This document shows positions 8,324 through 19,573 of a DNA stretch of 64,000 nucleotides, in pieces. This stretch comes from Sphingomonas sp. HDW15A (GTDB lineage Bacteria; Pseudomonadota; Alphaproteobacteria; Sphingomonadales; Sphingomonadaceae): the NCBI RefSeq assembly GCF_011301715.1, contig NZ_CP049870.1:1736001-1800000 (forward strand). Direction: 5' to 3'. The position numbers and the translations under genes are program-made. A model generated the notes under the pieces. The model was given only the letters and a program-made list of their open reading frames with translations. It made no database searches and was not told the DNA's origin. The number at the start of each line of letters is the position of its first letter. Position 1 is the stretch's first letter.

Positions 8324-9483
8324 TCAGAATCGGTCGGGCAGGGTAACCGGCCCGACCAGTTCCTCGTGCCGGGCGATGGCATAGCGATCCGTCATGCCCG
8401 CGATGAAATCGGCGATTCCGCGAAGCCGATCGATCTCGGTCGGCCCGCGCTGCCAGCCGGGGGCAGAAGGCGGTCGTCGACGCGATAAGCGCCGGCCAGG
8501 TTCGCGATGACGCGCTGCGCTTCCTCCCGAACCGTCCTTAAAGCCGGACTGTCGTAGAGCTTTTCGTAGAGGAAGCGCTTGAGCGCGCGCTCTTCTTCCG
8601 CGAGCTGCGCCGAGAAGCCGGCGAGCGGCCTTCCTGACGAACGAATGTCGTCGATCGACGGCGGACGAACCTCAGCGATCCTGCGTCTGGTTTCCTCTAG
8701 GACGTCGCCGACCATTACCCCAATCCCGTCGCGGACGAGCGCCTTCACCATTCGGTCGCGGTCCAGATGCGGATGGCGCCGCTCGATCGCACGCCAAAGC
8801 CGGCCGACCAGCGCGACCTCGAGCAATTCTTCCAGATCGATGATACCGGCGCGAAGCCCGTCATCGATGTCGTGATTATCATAGGCGATGTCGTCCGCGA
8901 TGGCCGCGACCTGCGCCTCCAGCCCGGCGAATTGATCCAATTCCAGCGACCAATCGGAATCGGCCTCGGCCATCGCCCACTGCGGGTCGGCGACCGGACC
9001 GTTATGCTTGGCCAGCCCCTCCAGCATTTCCCAGGTCAGGTTGAGACCATCGAAATCCGGATACGGACACTCGATCCGGGTGACGATCCTGAGGCTATGC
9101 CCGTTGTGATCGAACCCGCCGGAGTCGGCGAGGGCCGCGGAAAGCGCGTCTTCGCCTGCGTGTCCGAACGGCGGATGGCCGAGATCATGCGCGAGACATA
9201 AGGCTTCGGTGAGATCCTCGTTCAGGCCCAGTGCCCGGGCCATCGTCCGACCGATCTGCGCCACTTCAAGGCTGTGCGTGAGCCGGACCCGGAAATGGTC
9301 GCCATCGGGCGCGACGAACACCTGTGTCTTGTCCCGGAGACGCCGGAATGCGGCGGAATGGATGATCCGATCGCGGTCGCGCTGGAAGGGATCGCGGGGA
9401 CCGCGCGGGCCATCGCTGCTTTCCTGGAACCGCCGGCCCCGCGACAGTTCAGGACGGGCTGCGAGGCCCGGAAAAGCAATCAT
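8324..9483 (-). CDS. dgt: dGTPase-family HD-domain phosphohydrolase (3' end frameshifted as sequenced)
   Basis: Deoxyguanosine triphosphate triphosphohydrolase-like proteins hydrolyse dNTPs to the nucleoside and triphosphate. The HD metal-binding motif is visible: [26 protein letters not shown], and a downstream aspartate in [16 protein letters not shown]. As sequenced the frame ends at 8392 with an abnormal tail. One extra base in the G5 run at 8459-8463 restores [20 protein letters not shown] and a stop at 8324, giving 386 residues. The ATG overlaps the stop of the TPR/SPOR gene (ATGA), so it is the last gene of the dcw transcription unit. The symbol follows the usual naming of the type-2 dGTPase-like subfamily. 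Confidence 0.88.
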
Positions 9484-11194
9484 TTGCTGGCGAGTTTCTC
9501 GATCTTGATCTGGGCGGGATTACGCGTCCAGGTAAAGCTGTCGATGCCCGCCTTGTCCAGCTTGGTCACATATGCGTGAGCTTCCGGCGCGCTGTCGAAC
9601 GGTCCGACCAGAAGCCGGAAATAATCCTTTCCGGCCGTGACGTGGCCGGGGTGAGCCTTGAACAATTCGGGGTTCTTCGAGCGAATCCGTTTGAATTCCG
9701 ATGCCATCATCGTCTTGTTGCCGCTGCCCGCCAGTTGCACCCAATAAGTGCCCTTGGTCCCGAGATCGGGCGCGCTTTCCTTGGGCTTGGAAGGTTTCGC
9801 CTTCTCGGCGGTGCGCGAAGCCGGCTCGATCTTCGGCTTTGGGGGCGGAGGAGTCTCGATTTCCAGCTTCGGGCGCGGTGCCGGTGGAGGCTCAGCCGAG
9901 GCGATCGAGAATGCGGGTTTCGGCGAATCGATTTCCGGGCCGGCACCCGGGCTTAGCGGGTCACGCGCCGGGTCGTTCGACGCTTGCTCGGTCGCGGCTT
10001 CACCACCTGCAGAGGCAGGCAGGTCGATCGTTTCCACGGTCGGCTCATCGCGCGCCGGCGAAGCCGGTGTCGGTTCTGCGGCCGCGACCGAGAATGACGG
10101 TGCGGCAGGTCGAGGCTCTGGGTCGGCGGAGCCGCCAGCACTGTTCGTTTCGGCGCTGGCCGCCGAGGTCCTCGGCCGACGGCTGGAGGCATAGCGCGAG
10201 GGATCTAGCGAAGGCCGGATGGAAGCCACCCAGGTATTGATAGGCTCGACCTGCTTTTCCGCACGGCGCGGCGCCTGGGCGACCTCAACGCGCTTCGGCT
10301 GGATCTTCGCCGGCTGCTGCTTTTTCGGCTGCGCGTTCGCGGTTCGGACCGGCTGGCTGACGATCGGCTGGTTCGTGTTGCCGACCGAGAGAACGGGCGA
10401 GGAGGATATTGGCTGCGCGGTTGCGTAGCGCTGCGCCGCATCCTTGGGAAACTCGCCGAGGTGGACAGCAGCCGCCTTCTCGTTCGGCCGAAGCACGGGC
10501 AGGAGCCGGAAGAAAGGCTCGAACTGTGCGCCGGTCCCCGGCATCGCGGCGTCGATCGTCCGACGCGCGCCTTCGCGGTCGCCGGCCAGGGCGAGGATGA
10601 AGGCATTGACCCGAATGGATTCGCGATCGCGGCGAGTGAGCAGGGGCTCGATGGTCGCCGCGGCGCCCTTGATGTCGCGGGAAATGGCGAGGCTCAACGC
10701 GAGGCGACGACGGGCCTCGTCGGCCTGTACCCCCGCAAGCGCCATTCGGTACTGCGCCTGCGCCTGCGCCTGCTGACCGAGAAGGTCGTAGGCCATGCCG
10801 CGATCCAGCGCGAGCATCGATGGCGGAGCGCCCAAAGCGGCAGCCCTCGAAAAGTGCGTCAGGGCGCCTGCCGGATCGCCACTCATCGTCATCGTGGCGC
10901 CCATCCCGATCTTGGGCATCGGGCTCTGCGGATAGCTTTCCTCGGCGCGGCCGAAGAAGCCCGCAGCAGCCTGGTAGTCGCCAAGATCAAGCGAAGCGCG
11001 GCCGGCGGCAATCAATGCCGTCATATTCTTCGGCTCTTTCGCCAGGGTTCGCATGCTGTCCGCGAGGGCCGCATTGGGATCGGTAATCGCGCTGGCGCCA
11101 TATTGCGCCGCTGCGGGCGCATGGGGGCAAGCGTCGTGAGCAGCATGGCCGCAAGGCCGCTGCGAATGAATTTCTGTCGCATGACGAACGTCAT
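9480..11194 (-). CDS. TPR and SPOR domain periplasmic protein downstream of ftsZ (frameshifted near the start)
   Basis: The protein has a signal peptide ([20 protein letters not shown]), tetratricopeptide-like repeats (about 30-230), a long low-complexity P/A/E linker and a C-terminal SPOR domain (about 495-571, [16 protein letters not shown] ... [12 protein letters not shown]). The signal peptide and the body are in different frames. One extra base in the G5 run at 11123-11127 joins them as [19 protein letters not shown]. Start is ATG 11194 or ATG 11182. It lies 82 nt behind ftsZ and overlaps dgt. SPOR domains target septal peptidoglycan, so a division-linked role is likely. Confidence 0.82.
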
Positions 11195-11276
11195 GGCCGA
11201 AACGAGCTTGCTCCAACATTGCTGGAGCCGATTTAACGCCGAACCGTGGCCCATCGACGCCGAACGGATCGACCGA

Positions 11277-12686
11277 TTACTGATTGTTCTGGCGATTGAG
11301 GAAGCGCGGAATGTCCAGCGGCTCACGACGGAAACTTGGCATCGGTTCGCCGTTCTGCGACTGCGCCTGGGCTGCGCCGCGCGAGATGTTCGACATCCGC
11401 TCGAACAACGTCCCGCCGCCGGTCGTGATCTTCGGCCGCTCGGCTTCCTCCGCTGCCGGCTCGTCTTCGTCCGCCGGGGGAGGAACCGGAGCGGAAGCCA
11501 CCGGCTGGGTCAGGATATCGTCACTGTCGAGGACAAGCTCATCAGCCTGGTCTTCGCTGGTCAGTTCCAGCGTGTCGTCGTCTTCGGTCGACGGACTCTC
11601 TTCGTTGTCCAGCGACGGCGGCGTCAGTGTCGGGGTCGCCGGTGCCGAAACGGTGCCCCGCGGCGGGAAGCTGAAGACCTTCGCGGCGCCAGCCTGCTGG
11701 CCACTGGGCATCGCGGCATGCTCCGCCTCGATACCGGTGGCGACGACGCTGACGCGGATCTTGCCTTCAAGGCCGTTGTTGAACGCGCTGCCCCAGATGA
11801 TGTTCGCGTCGGGATCGACCAGTTCCTTGATGTGGCTGGCAGCCTCGTCGACTTCCATCAGCTTCATGTCCTCGCCGCCGGTAATCGATATGATGACGCC
11901 TTTGGCGCCCCTCATGCTCACCCCGTCGAGCAGCGGGTTGGAAATGGCCTTTTCGGCGGCTTCGATGGCGCGGTTCTCTCCCGAGGCTTCGCCTGTGCCC
12001 ATCATCGCCTTGCCCATTTCGCCCATGACGGAACGGACGTCGGCGAAGTCGAGGTTGATTAGGCCAGGCATGACCATCAGATCGGTAATGCCGCGAACGC
12101 CCTGCTGGAGGACTTCGTCTGCCATCTCGAACGCTTCCTTGAAGGTCGTGTCCGAATTGGCGAGGCGGAACAGATTCTGGTTGGGAATGACGATCAGCGT
12201 ATCAACATGCTGCTGGAGCTCGTCGATGCCGCTGTCGGCGGAGCGCATCCGGCGCGACCCTTCGAAAGCAAACGGCTTGGTGACGACGCCGACGGTCAGG
12301 ATTCCGCGGTCGCGCGCCGCCTTGGCGATGACCGGCGCTGCGCCGGTTCCGGTGCCGCCGCCCATTCCCGCCGCGATGAAGCACATGTGTGCGCCTTCAA
12401 GCGCCTGCTCGATCTCTTCCAGTGTCTCTTCCGCAGCAGCGCGACCGATTTCGGGGCGCGATCCGGCGCCGAGGCCCTGTGTGATCTTGAGGCCGAGCTG
12501 GAGCCGCCGGTCGGCAGTCGAGGAATTGAGCGCCTGCGCATCGGTGTTCGCGACGATGAAGTCGACACCCAGAACGTCGCGCTTGATCATGTTGGCAACG
12601 GCGTTGCCGCCGGCGCCGCCGACGCCGATGACACTGATCCGCGGACGAAGCTCGTCGACTTCCGGTCGGATGAAATCGATGCTCAT
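11277..12686 (-). CDS. ftsZ: Cell division protein FtsZ
   Basis: FtsZ is the tubulin-like GTPase that forms the cytokinetic ring. The 469-residue product has the GTP-binding domain (about 10-320) with the tubulin signature GGGTGTG and the T7 loop NLDFADVRS, a long acidic and proline-rich linker (about 330-440), and the conserved C-terminal peptide [12 protein letters not shown] that binds FtsA and other tethers. ATG 12686 has a strong ribosome site (GGGGAGGGG); an in-frame ATG nine codons upstream is less likely. Unusually, an MFS gene separates it from ftsA, leaving a 141-nt upstream gap that may hold its own promoter. Confidence 0.98.
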   Translation of the reverse strand: MSIDFIRPEVDELRPRISVIGVGGAGGNAVANMIKRDVLGVDFIVANTDAQALNSSTADRRLQLGLKITQGLGAGSRPEIGRAAAEETLEEIEQALEGAHMCFIAAGMGGGTGTGAAPVIAKAARDRGILTVGVVTKPFAFEGSRRMRSADSGIDELQQHVDTLIVIPNQNLFRLANSDTTFKEAFEMADEVLQQGVRGITDLMVMPGLINLDFADVRSVMGEMGKAMMGTGEASGENRAIEAAEKAISNPLLDGVSMRGAKGVIISITGGEDMKLMEVDEAASHIKELVDPDANIIWGSAFNNGLEGKIRVSVVATGIEAEHAAMPSGQQAGAAKVFSFPPRGTVSAPATPTLTPPSLDNEESPSTEDDDTLELTSEDQADELVLDSDDILTQPVASAPVPPPADEDEPAAEEAERPKITTGGGTLFERMSNISRGAAQAQSQNGEPMPSFRREPLDIPRFLNRQNNQ

Positions 12687-12827
12687 GGGCTGTGCCCCTC
12701 CCCTGACGCGCAAAGCGTATTGAATCTACAAGATGAATCTTTGAATCATCGCGAGTCCGCTGCCAAGTAAAAAAGTTAACGCCGGCGAAAAAACTGTGGG
12801 TCTAGTGGCCCTGCGGACTCACCTGAT

Positions 12828-14086
12828 TCAGTTCGGGACAGCATTATTGGCGCGGTTGAAGTCGATGGGCTGAATTTTCGGCACCCCGATCGCCCACCAG
12901 AGCGCCGATGCCGCGCAGACCGCCGCGGTCACGAGGAATGCGTTGTCGTAAAGGCCGGTCAGGTCGACAATCAGTCCGGTAATGATCGGCATGACGATTC
13001 CCGGTACGTTGCCAAGGCCGTTCTGGATACCGATGAAGCTTCCCGACGCACGCGGTCCAGCGAAGATCTGGGCAATTGCGTAGAGGTTTACCCCGCCAGT
13101 GGCGGCAGCAGCGCCGAAGACGGCCAGCCACAGCCCGATATCCTCCATCGATCGGGAGCGCATGAGCGCGACGATGGCAAAGGCCATGACGATATTGCCC
13201 GCGATCATCAGTGTCCGGCGAATTGCGGCCTCGTCGTTTCCGGCGCGCACGAGGCGGTCGGAAAGCCAGCCCTGCAGCACTGCGCTCGCGGCCTGGGCAA
13301 GAAATCCGAGCGTTGCCAGATAAGTCATGTCGACGATCGAAAAGCCGCGCGACTTGGTAAGATACAAGGGCAACCATACGATGATGAAATAGAGCGGGTA
13401 GGTGGCCCCGAAATGGCCAATCCCCATTGCCCAGACCGCGCGCGTCCGTGCGACCTGGCCGATTGCCACGGGCTTCTCTCGATTGGCGGCGGCAAAGGTC
13501 GGGAGCCGGCGAGCGGCCAGCAGCCAAGGCACAACCCATAACAGGGTGATGCCGCCGAAGATCACGAACATCGGCCGCCATCCCATGCTGGCGACCAGCA
13601 TTCCGCCCCGAATGTGCCGACTACCGGCCCAAGTGCGATTCCTGCGGCGACAACGCTGTTTGCAAGGCCGCGATTCTCGGGCGCGACGTGGCGGGCGATG
13701 ACCTTCGACGCCCCAGGGAAAGTGATGCTTTCGCCCACGCCCAACAGGAGGCGAAACAGGATCAGCGACAGCAATCCGCCGACCAGCCCCATGGCCAGGG
13801 TGCTGACCGCCCATAAGCCGATGCCGGCCGCGATCAGGCGATAGACGCACCATCGGTCGCACGCCCATCCGATGAAGAATTGAATGGGAACGTAGGTCCA
13901 GAAGAATGCCGAAACGGCGTAGCCATATTGCGTGTTTGTGAGCCCTAGCTCTGGCTTGAGCTGCGGCGATGCGATCGCGATCGCCCCTCGGTCGATATAG
14001 TTAAGAAGGATCGCAAGTCCGAGCAGCAAGACAAGTCCTGCGCTGCTGCGCCGCGCCAGGCGCAAATCCCTGGCCAAGCTTGCCAT
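12828..14086 (-). CDS. Major facilitator superfamily transporter, ACS-like (frameshifted as sequenced)
   Basis: A twelve-helix MFS permease split into two frames. The first part (about 1-160) has NYIDRGAIAIASPQLKPELG, the loop 2-3 DRW...R element and FRLLLGVGESITFPGASKVI. The second part begins GGMLVASMGWRPMFVIFGG and runs to the end. One extra base in the C4 run at 13606-13609 joins them into 419 residues. The pattern resembles the anion:cation symporter subfamily (hexuronate, galactonate, organic-anion carriers), but substrate cannot be told. It sits between ftsA (27 nt) and ftsZ (141 nt) on the same strand, an unusual place for a transporter. Confidence 0.83.
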
Positions 14087-14113
14087 CGCATTTCCCCCGC
14101 CCGCGTCGGGAGA

Positions 14114-15370
14114 CTAATATCCTTGTTTCAGTGCCGAAACCAGCCGCCCCAGGAAACCGGTGGACGCGCGTCGCTCGACGACCTGACCGAGCGCAATGTC
14201 GCGAAGGTCGCCGGTCCCTCCTGCCGCGAGCATTGCCAGCCCGACCAGGGTGGTAAAGGCCGGGCCGCTGTGTGCGTCGGGAAGGCCGGTGATCGTCCGC
14301 GGCCTTCCTATCCGGACGGCACGGCCAAGGACGCCCTGCATGTAATCGGCGATATTCTTGAGCTCCGCTCCGCCGCCAGTTAGGACGACCTGCCGCCCGA
14401 CTGGACCGGTAAAGCCAAGACTTTTCAGAGCAGCGTCGATCTCGCCGGTCAACTGCTCGACCCTTTGGCGAATGACCGTCATCAGTTGCGCCCGAGTGAT
14501 GCGGGTCGGCTCTGCACCGTCGTCGGCGCCGATCTGGTTGGCCTCGATCATTTCGTGATTGTCGCGCGGGCTCGTCATCGCGGAGCCGTAGAAGCATTTC
14601 AGCCGTTCGGCGTCGCGGCGCTGGACAGCAAACGCGCAGGCGATGTCGTCGCTGATGTCCTTGGCGCCGAGCGGGATCGACCGGAGGCCGACAAGCATGC
14701 CGCCCGCATGGAGCGAGACATTGGTAACCTCCGCGCCGAGCTCGACGAGGGCGACCCCGAGCTCGCGTTCTTCCTGCGTCAGGCAGGCAAGCGCAGCGGC
14801 CACCGGCGATGCGACAATCGCCTTCACCCCCAGATGCGCCGAGCGAATGACGTAATCGAGGTTTTTCAGGGGTGCCGGGTCGGCGGCAACGACATGAATG
14901 TCCACACCAAGACGGTCGGCGTGAAGTCCGATCGGGTTCTTGACTCCGTCGACCCCATCGATCGTGAACAGCGCCGGATGGGCATGAAGGACGAGCCGCT
15001 GGCCCTTGTCGATCGCCGCGCGGCCATGCCGAAGCAATTCCTCGATGTCCGACTGCTCGACCTGGTGGCCGCCAAGCTCGACCTCTACATTGGCGACGTC
15101 GCTGGTGAGGCCGCCGGCCCCGAAGCTAGCCCAGACGTCGTCGACCGTCACGCCGCTCATCCGCTCGGCGCTCTCCACGGCCTCGCGAATGGCGACTTCC
15201 GATGAATCCATGTCGGTGACGTAACCGCGCTTCACGCCGCGGCTCTCGCGCTGGCCGGAGCCCATCACGCGCAGCCGCCCCTCCTCGTCCCTTGTGACGA
15301 TGAGGGCACTGATCTTGGACGAGCCGATGTCCAAGGCGGCAATCGGCGGGTGGGGGTTCTGGACGGCCAT
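14114..15370 (-). CDS. ftsA: Cell division protein FtsA
   Basis: FtsA is the actin-like ATPase that anchors FtsZ to the inner membrane. The 418-residue product shows the phosphate-1 block ALDIGSSKISALI near the N-terminus, the SHS2 (1C) insertion (about 85-165), the phosphate-2 region VELGAEVTNVSLHAGGML, the adenosine motif VVLTGGGAELKNIADYM and a C-terminal amphipathic membrane-targeting helix (TGFLGRLVSALKQGY). It follows ftsQ by 13 nt. No defect. Confidence 0.97.
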   Translation of the reverse strand: MAVQNPHPPIAALDIGSSKISALIVTRDEEGRLRVMGSGQRESRGVKRGYVTDMDSSEVAIREAVESAERMSGVTVDDVWASFGAGGLTSDVANVEVELGGHQVEQSDIEELLRHGRAAIDKGQRLVLHAHPALFTIDGVDGVKNPIGLHADRLGVDIHVVAADPAPLKNLDYVIRSAHLGVKAIVASPVAAALACLTQEERELGVALVELGAEVTNVSLHAGGMLVGLRSIPLGAKDISDDIACAFAVQRRDAERLKCFYGSAMTSPRDNHEMIEANQIGADDGAEPTRITRAQLMTVIRQRVEQLTGEIDAALKSLGFTGPVGRQVVLTGGGAELKNIADYMQGVLGRAVRIGRPRTITGLPDAHSGPAFTTLVGLAMLAAGGTGDLRDIALGQVVERRASTGFLGRLVSALKQGY

Positions 15371-15383
15371 TAGCGGGCGTTAC

Positions 15384-16268
15384 TCAACCTTCCTGCGGTG
15401 CCGAATCGCCCGCCTTGGGTACGGCGTCGGTGGGCAATCGTACGATCATCTTGCCCGGGACTCGCAGATCGAAGCGGAGAATGCCGCGGCCAAGCAATCC
15501 CGCCGATTTGTCCAATCGGGCGAATTTGGCAAGGGCTTGCCGCGCCTCGCCCTCTCCCTCGGGCAATGCGACCGTTTCGCCGGTTTGAAAATGCAGGTCC
15601 CAGCGGCGGCCCGAAACCCATGCCGCGGACTCCAGTTGGGGCTTGAGGCCTGGCGCAGCGCCCAGCAAAGCGTCCAGCTTCCGGCTTTGTGCATTGGCGC
15701 CGGCCCCGACGAGCAGCGGGAGATCCGGCATTTCGGTGACTTTGACCTTGTCGAGCACGACTCCTTCGGAATCGATCAGCGACAGTTTCTTGTCGTTTTG
15801 CCACAGCGCCGCCGGTTTGCGCTCGACGATATCGATGACCAGGGTATCGGGAAGTCGGCGGGATACGCGCGCATCCTTGACCCAGCCGTAACGGAGCAAG
15901 CGGGCGCGGATCGATTCGACATCGACAAGCGGCATCGCCGTCGATTTCTGGTCGAGCGCAATCTGGAAGACGGGCCGACTGTCCATGTTCTGAACGCCGA
16001 CAACGTCGACGCTCTTCACGCGGAAGCCGGCCTCGCCCATTGTTTCGCCAAATGCGGTCCAGGCACGGCCCGGAAGGTCCACGGCAGCAGCCGCGACGCC
16101 GGCGATGGCCAGCGCGAACAGGCCGAACGTCCATCGCGCGAGACGATTGGCGCTCTCCTGCTCCACCGGAAGCTTGGAGACGAGTTTTTTCGGCACCTGG
16201 ACCCGCGACGAAGCCTTGCGCGGTCGTCCGCGCCCTCCGGATCCACGCCGGACCCGGGCCGCGTTCAC
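15384..16268 (-). CDS. ftsQ: Cell division protein FtsQ
   Basis: FtsQ is a bitopic divisome protein that recruits FtsL/FtsB and couples early and late stages of division. The 294-residue product has a basic cytoplasmic N-terminus (RRGSGGRGRPRKASSR), one membrane helix (about 45-65), a POTRA domain (about 80-150, FRVKSVDVVGVQNMDSRPVF) and a beta domain (LPLLVGAGA). The start is GTG 16268, overlapping the ddl stop (GTGA). Normal family length. Confidence 0.95.
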   Translation of the reverse strand: MNAARVRRGSGGRGRPRKASSRVQVPKKLVSKLPVEQESANRLARWTFGLFALAIAGVAAAAVDLPGRAWTAFGETMGEAGFRVKSVDVVGVQNMDSRPVFQIALDQKSTAMPLVDVESIRARLLRYGWVKDARVSRRLPDTLVIDIVERKPAALWQNDKKLSLIDSEGVVLDKVKVTEMPDLPLLVGAGANAQSRKLDALLGAAPGLKPQLESAAWVSGRRWDLHFQTGETVALPEGEGEARQALAKFARLDKSAGLLGRGILRFDLRVPGKMIVRLPTDAVPKAGDSAPQEG

Positions 16269-17233
16269 CGGGCGACAGCCTTTTCCGCTTCGAGCGGCTG
16301 GAATTCCTCGCCGAGCGCCTCGGCGATCAGCCGTTCCGCCAACTCGCCATATTCGATTCCGCGCTGCTTGGCCTGTTCCGGCGCCAGGCTGAGCGGAGTC
16401 ATCCCCGGCTGGGTGTTGACTTCGAGGAGATAGACCCCCGCCTCCCCGGCCTCGTCGTCCCAGCGGAAGTCGCTCCGCGAAATGCCATTGCAGCCGAGCA
16501 AGCGGTGCGAAGCGGCCGCCATGTCCATCATCGACTGGGCGACATTGGCGGGGATTTCGGCAGGGCAGACATGGGTCGTCAGGCCGTCGGTATATTTGGC
16601 GTCATAATCGTAGAAGCCGGCCTTGGGCTGAAGCTCGGTCACGCAAAGCGCCTCGCCGTTGAGGACTGCGACGGTCAGTTCACGTCCCTTGATGAACGGC
16701 TCCGCCAGCAAACGATCGAAGTGAAGCCAGGGCCCTTCCGCCTTCTGGCTGATCGGCTTTCCGTAATTGCCCTCGTCGGTCACGATCGCAACTCCGACCG
16801 ACGAACCTTCGTTGACAGGCTTAAGGACGTAGGGCCGCGCCATCGGGTCGCCTTCGTAAAGCGAGGCGCTCTGGACGATCCGGCCGCCCGGCATGCGGAT
16901 CCCGTGCGGCACGAGCACAGCCTTGGTCAGTTCCTTGTCGATCGCGACGGCCGACGTGGTCAGGCCACTGTGCGTGTATGGGATCTGCATCAGGTCGAGC
17001 ATGCCCTGGACGGTGCCATCCTCGCCCGGCGTCCCGTGGAGAGCGTTGAACACGACGTCGGGGCGAAGCGCGGTCAGGACCTGCGCGATGTTGCGGTCCA
17101 TGTCGAGCGGGGTGACGTTGGTCCAGCCGCGAGCCTTCAAGGCCTCGACGATCCCCTTGCCGCTGGTCAGCGACACGTCGCGCTCGGACGACCAGCCGCC
17201 CATCAGCACCACGACGTGCATGTCTTTATTCAC
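16265..17233 (-). CDS. ddl: D-alanine--D-alanine ligase
   Basis: Ddl joins two D-alanines with ATP to make the peptidoglycan dipeptide in the cytoplasm. The product has the start block HVVVLMGGWSSERDVSLTSG, the ATP-grasp core (RPYVLKPVNEGSSVGVAIV), and the metal-binding end block LLEVNTQPGMTPLSL. GTG 17233 (4 nt after the murB stop, with GGGAG upstream) gives 322 residues; ATG 17221 is the alternative. A longer frame from 17383 overlaps murB and is rejected. It ends inside the ftsQ start. Confidence 0.96.
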   Translation of the reverse strand: MNKDMHVVVLMGGWSSERDVSLTSGKGIVEALKARGWTNVTPLDMDRNIAQVLTALRPDVVFNALHGTPGEDGTVQGMLDLMQIPYTHSGLTTSAVAIDKELTKAVLVPHGIRMPGGRIVQSASLYEGDPMARPYVLKPVNEGSSVGVAIVTDEGNYGKPISQKAEGPWLHFDRLLAEPFIKGRELTVAVLNGEALCVTELQPKAGFYDYDAKYTDGLTTHVCPAEIPANVAQSMMDMAAASHRLLGCNGISRSDFRWDDEAGEAGVYLLEVNTQPGMTPLSLAPEQAKQRGIEYGELAERLIAEALGEEFQPLEAEKAVAR

Positions 17234-17237
17234 AGCT

Positions 17238-18164
17238 TCACTCCCACGCGTTCCGGTTCGCGTCGTCGGCGAGAATTCCGACGCGCTGAATTTCCCATTC
17301 AAGTTCGACGCCGCTGTCCTCGCGGACGCGACGACGGACTTCCTCGCCCAGTCCCTCGATATCGGCGCTCGTCGCGCTTCCAAGGTTGAGCAGGAAGTTG
17401 CAATGCTTTTCCGACACTTGCGCGCCGCCCATCGTTAGCCCGCGGCAGCCCGCCGAATCGATCACCTGCCAGGCTTTTTGGGGAAGCGGGTTCTTAAAGG
17501 TCGAACCACCGGTCTTGCTACGGAGCGGTTGCGATTCTTCGCGGCTCTGGGCGATGCGGTCCATCTCCGCCTGGATCGCCGCTGGCTCTCCGCGCATACC
17601 TCGGAACGTCGCGGACACGACGATCGCGCCGTCGGGCAGCGCACTGTGGCGATAGGTGTAACCAAGGTCGGCGTTGGTTAGTGTCTTGCGCTCGCCCGAC
17701 CGAAGCACGACCTCGCATTCCGTCAGGATGTCGCAGGTCTCGCGGCCGTATGCCCCGCCGTTCATCCTGACGAAGCCGCCGACCGTCCCGGGGATCGATC
17801 GCAGGAATTCGAGACCGGCTATGCCCGCGTCCCGAGCGGTCGAGGATACGAGGATGCCGCTCGCCCCGCCGCCGCAGCGAAGCGTCACCGGATCGAGCCG
17901 CTCCACGCTGGCGAACGGCTTGCCGAGCCGCACCACGACGCCCGGAACGCCGCCGTCGCGGACGATGAGATTGCTTCCAAGGCCAAGACCCATGACCGGC
18001 ATGGCCGGATCGAGCTTGCGCAAGAAATTCGAAAGGTCGTCGGAGTCCGCCGGTTCGAACAGCCATTGCGCGGCTCCTCCGGCCTTGAACCAGACCAATG
18101 GCGCAAGCGGGGCGTTCGCGGTGAGCCGTCCGCGCACCTCCGGCACGGCGGTTTTGACGCTCAT
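17238..18164 (-). CDS. murB: UDP-N-acetylenolpyruvoylglucosamine reductase
   Basis: MurB reduces UDP-GlcNAc-enolpyruvate to UDP-MurNAc using NADPH and FAD. Visible: the FAD-binding part with [53 protein letters not shown] with the catalytic serine region, and [20 protein letters not shown]. The ATG at 18164 overlaps the murC stop (ATGA); 308 residues, type I-like length. A 16-residue longer start lies inside murC and is rejected. Confidence 0.97.
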   Translation of the reverse strand: MSVKTAVPEVRGRLTANAPLAPLVWFKAGGAAQWLFEPADSDDLSNFLRKLDPAMPVMGLGLGSNLIVRDGGVPGVVVRLGKPFASVERLDPVTLRCGGGASGILVSSTARDAGIAGLEFLRSIPGTVGGFVRMNGGAYGRETCDILTECEVVLRSGERKTLTNADLGYTYRHSALPDGAIVVSATFRGMRGEPAAIQAEMDRIAQSREESQPLRSKTGGSTFKNPLPQKAWQVIDSAGCRGLTMGGAQVSEKHCNFLLNLGSATSADIEGLGEEVRRRVREDSGVELEWEIQRVGILADDANRNAWE

Positions 18165-19573
18165 TTCGTGGCCCTTGCGGACCGGATTCCGTCCGCCAGC
18201 CCGGCTGCCCATTTGGTAATGTCGCCAGCGCCCATGCAGACGACCAGGTCGCCCTCCGCGGCTAGGTCGCGAAGGTTTCCGGCCAGATCGGTCGGGTCGC
18301 TGACGGTCTTGACCATCCGGTGTCCGCGCGCGCGAAGCCCTTCCGCCAGTGCTTCCGCATCGACCCCGTCGATCGGCTGCTCGCCAGCGGCATAGACGGG
18401 TGCCACGAACACGGCGTCGGCATCGTTGAACGCGGCCTGGAACTCGTCCATCAGATCATTGAGACGCGAATAACGGTGCGGCTGGACGACTGCGATGACG
18501 CGCTCCTTCGCGCTTTCCCGGGCGGCGGAGAGCACGGAGCGAATCTCGACCGGGTGATGCGCGTAATCGTCGATGATCGTCGCACCTCCGACTTCACCGA
18601 CCCGGCTGAAGCGCCGTTTCACGCCGCCGAACTTTTCGAAACCCCTGGCGACCACGTCGTCCGACATTCCGAACTCGAGGCCGACGGCAATCGCGGCCAG
18701 CGCGTTCAGCACATTGTGCCTGCCCGGCATGGGCACGAAGATATCACGAATGATCCGTCGCTCGCCGTCCTTGCCGAGGATGCTGGCGTCGAAGCGGCTT
18801 CCGCCGCCTTCCGGCCGGATGTTCTCGGCGCGAATGTCGGCAAGTGCCGAGGTGCCATAGGTCACGATGCGGCGATCGCGAATCCGGCCGATCACCGACT
18901 GCACCTCCGGATGGTCGACGCACATCACCGCTAGCCCGTAGAAGGGCACGTTCTCGACGAACTCGACGAACGCGTCCTTCACATTCTCGAAGCTGCCATA
19001 ATGGTCGAGATGTTCGGGATCGATGTTGGTGACGACGGCAATCGTCCCGTCGAGCCGAAGGAAGCTGCCGTCGCTCTCGTCGGCCTCGACCACCATCCAG
19101 TCGGATTTTCCGAGCCTGGCGTTGGAGCCGTAACTGTTGATGATCCCGCCATTGATGACTGTGGGCTCGATCCCGCCGGCATCGAGCATCGCCGCGATCA
19201 TCGAGGTCGTGGTCGTCTTGCCATGGGTTCCGGCGACCGCAATGGTCGACTGCATCCGCATCAACTCGGCCAGCATTTCGGCACGGCGGACGCGAGGGAT
19301 ACGGCGCTCGGCGGCGGCGCGGACCTCCGGGTTGTCGTCGCGGATCGCTGTTGAGCAGACCAGCACTGCGGCATCGCCGAGATTGTCCGGCGACTGACCA
19401 ATCATGACCGGTATCCCCGCCTTGCGAAGGCCTTCGGTGACATAGCTATCGTTCTGGTCGCTGCCCTGAACCTTATAGCCGAGGTGGTGCATGACTTCGG
19501 CGATGCCCGACATGCCGATTCCCCCGATGCCGACGAAATGGATCTTGCCGATCTCCCGGCCCATCGCCTTCAT
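18161..19573 (-). CDS. murC: UDP-N-acetylmuramate--L-alanine ligase
   Basis: MurC adds L-alanine to UDP-MurNAc with ATP, the first peptide step of wall precursor synthesis. The 470-residue product has the Rossmann block [17 protein letters not shown], the P-loop [13 protein letters not shown], the Mur central-domain signature [13 protein letters not shown], and the C-terminal [10 protein letters not shown] block. ATG 19573 overlaps the murG stop (ATGA). A second ATG three codons later is possible. The much longer upstream frame lies within murG in a wrong frame and is rejected. Confidence 0.97.
   Translation of the reverse strand: MKAMGREIGKIHFVGIGGIGMSGIAEVMHHLGYKVQGSDQNDSYVTEGLRKAGIPVMIGQSPDNLGDAAVLVCSTAIRDDNPEVRAAAERRIPRVRRAEMLAELMRMQSTIAVAGTHGKTTTTSMIAAMLDAGGIEPTVINGGIINSYGSNARLGKSDWMVVEADESDGSFLRLDGTIAVVTNIDPEHLDHYGSFENVKDAFVEFVENVPFYGLAVMCVDHPEVQSVIGRIRDRRIVTYGTSALADIRAENIRPEGGGSRFDASILGKDGERRIIRDIFVPMPGRHNVLNALAAIAVGLEFGMSDDVVARGFEKFGGVKRRFSRVGEVGGATIIDDYAHHPVEIRSVLSAARESAKERVIAVVQPHRYSRLNDLMDEFQAAFNDADAVFVAPVYAAGEQPIDGVDAEALAEGLRARGHRMVKTVSDPTDLAGNLRDLAAEGDLVVCMGAGDITKWAAGLADGIRSARATK

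Noticed and set aside
10461..12062. Long open frame on the plus strand (533 codons) opposite ftsZ and the TPR/SPOR gene
   Set aside because: It is antisense to well-supported genes, has no ribosome site and its composition is that of a mirrored high-GC coding strand.
12740..12800. CtrA-like TTAAC upstream of ftsZ
   Set aside because: Only one half site (GTTAAC) is present; no second TTAA at the right distance.
12828..14086. Pseudogenisation of the MFS gene as proof of decay after insertion
   Set aside because: The break is of the same one-base homopolymer kind as in essential genes, so it is not evidence of decay.
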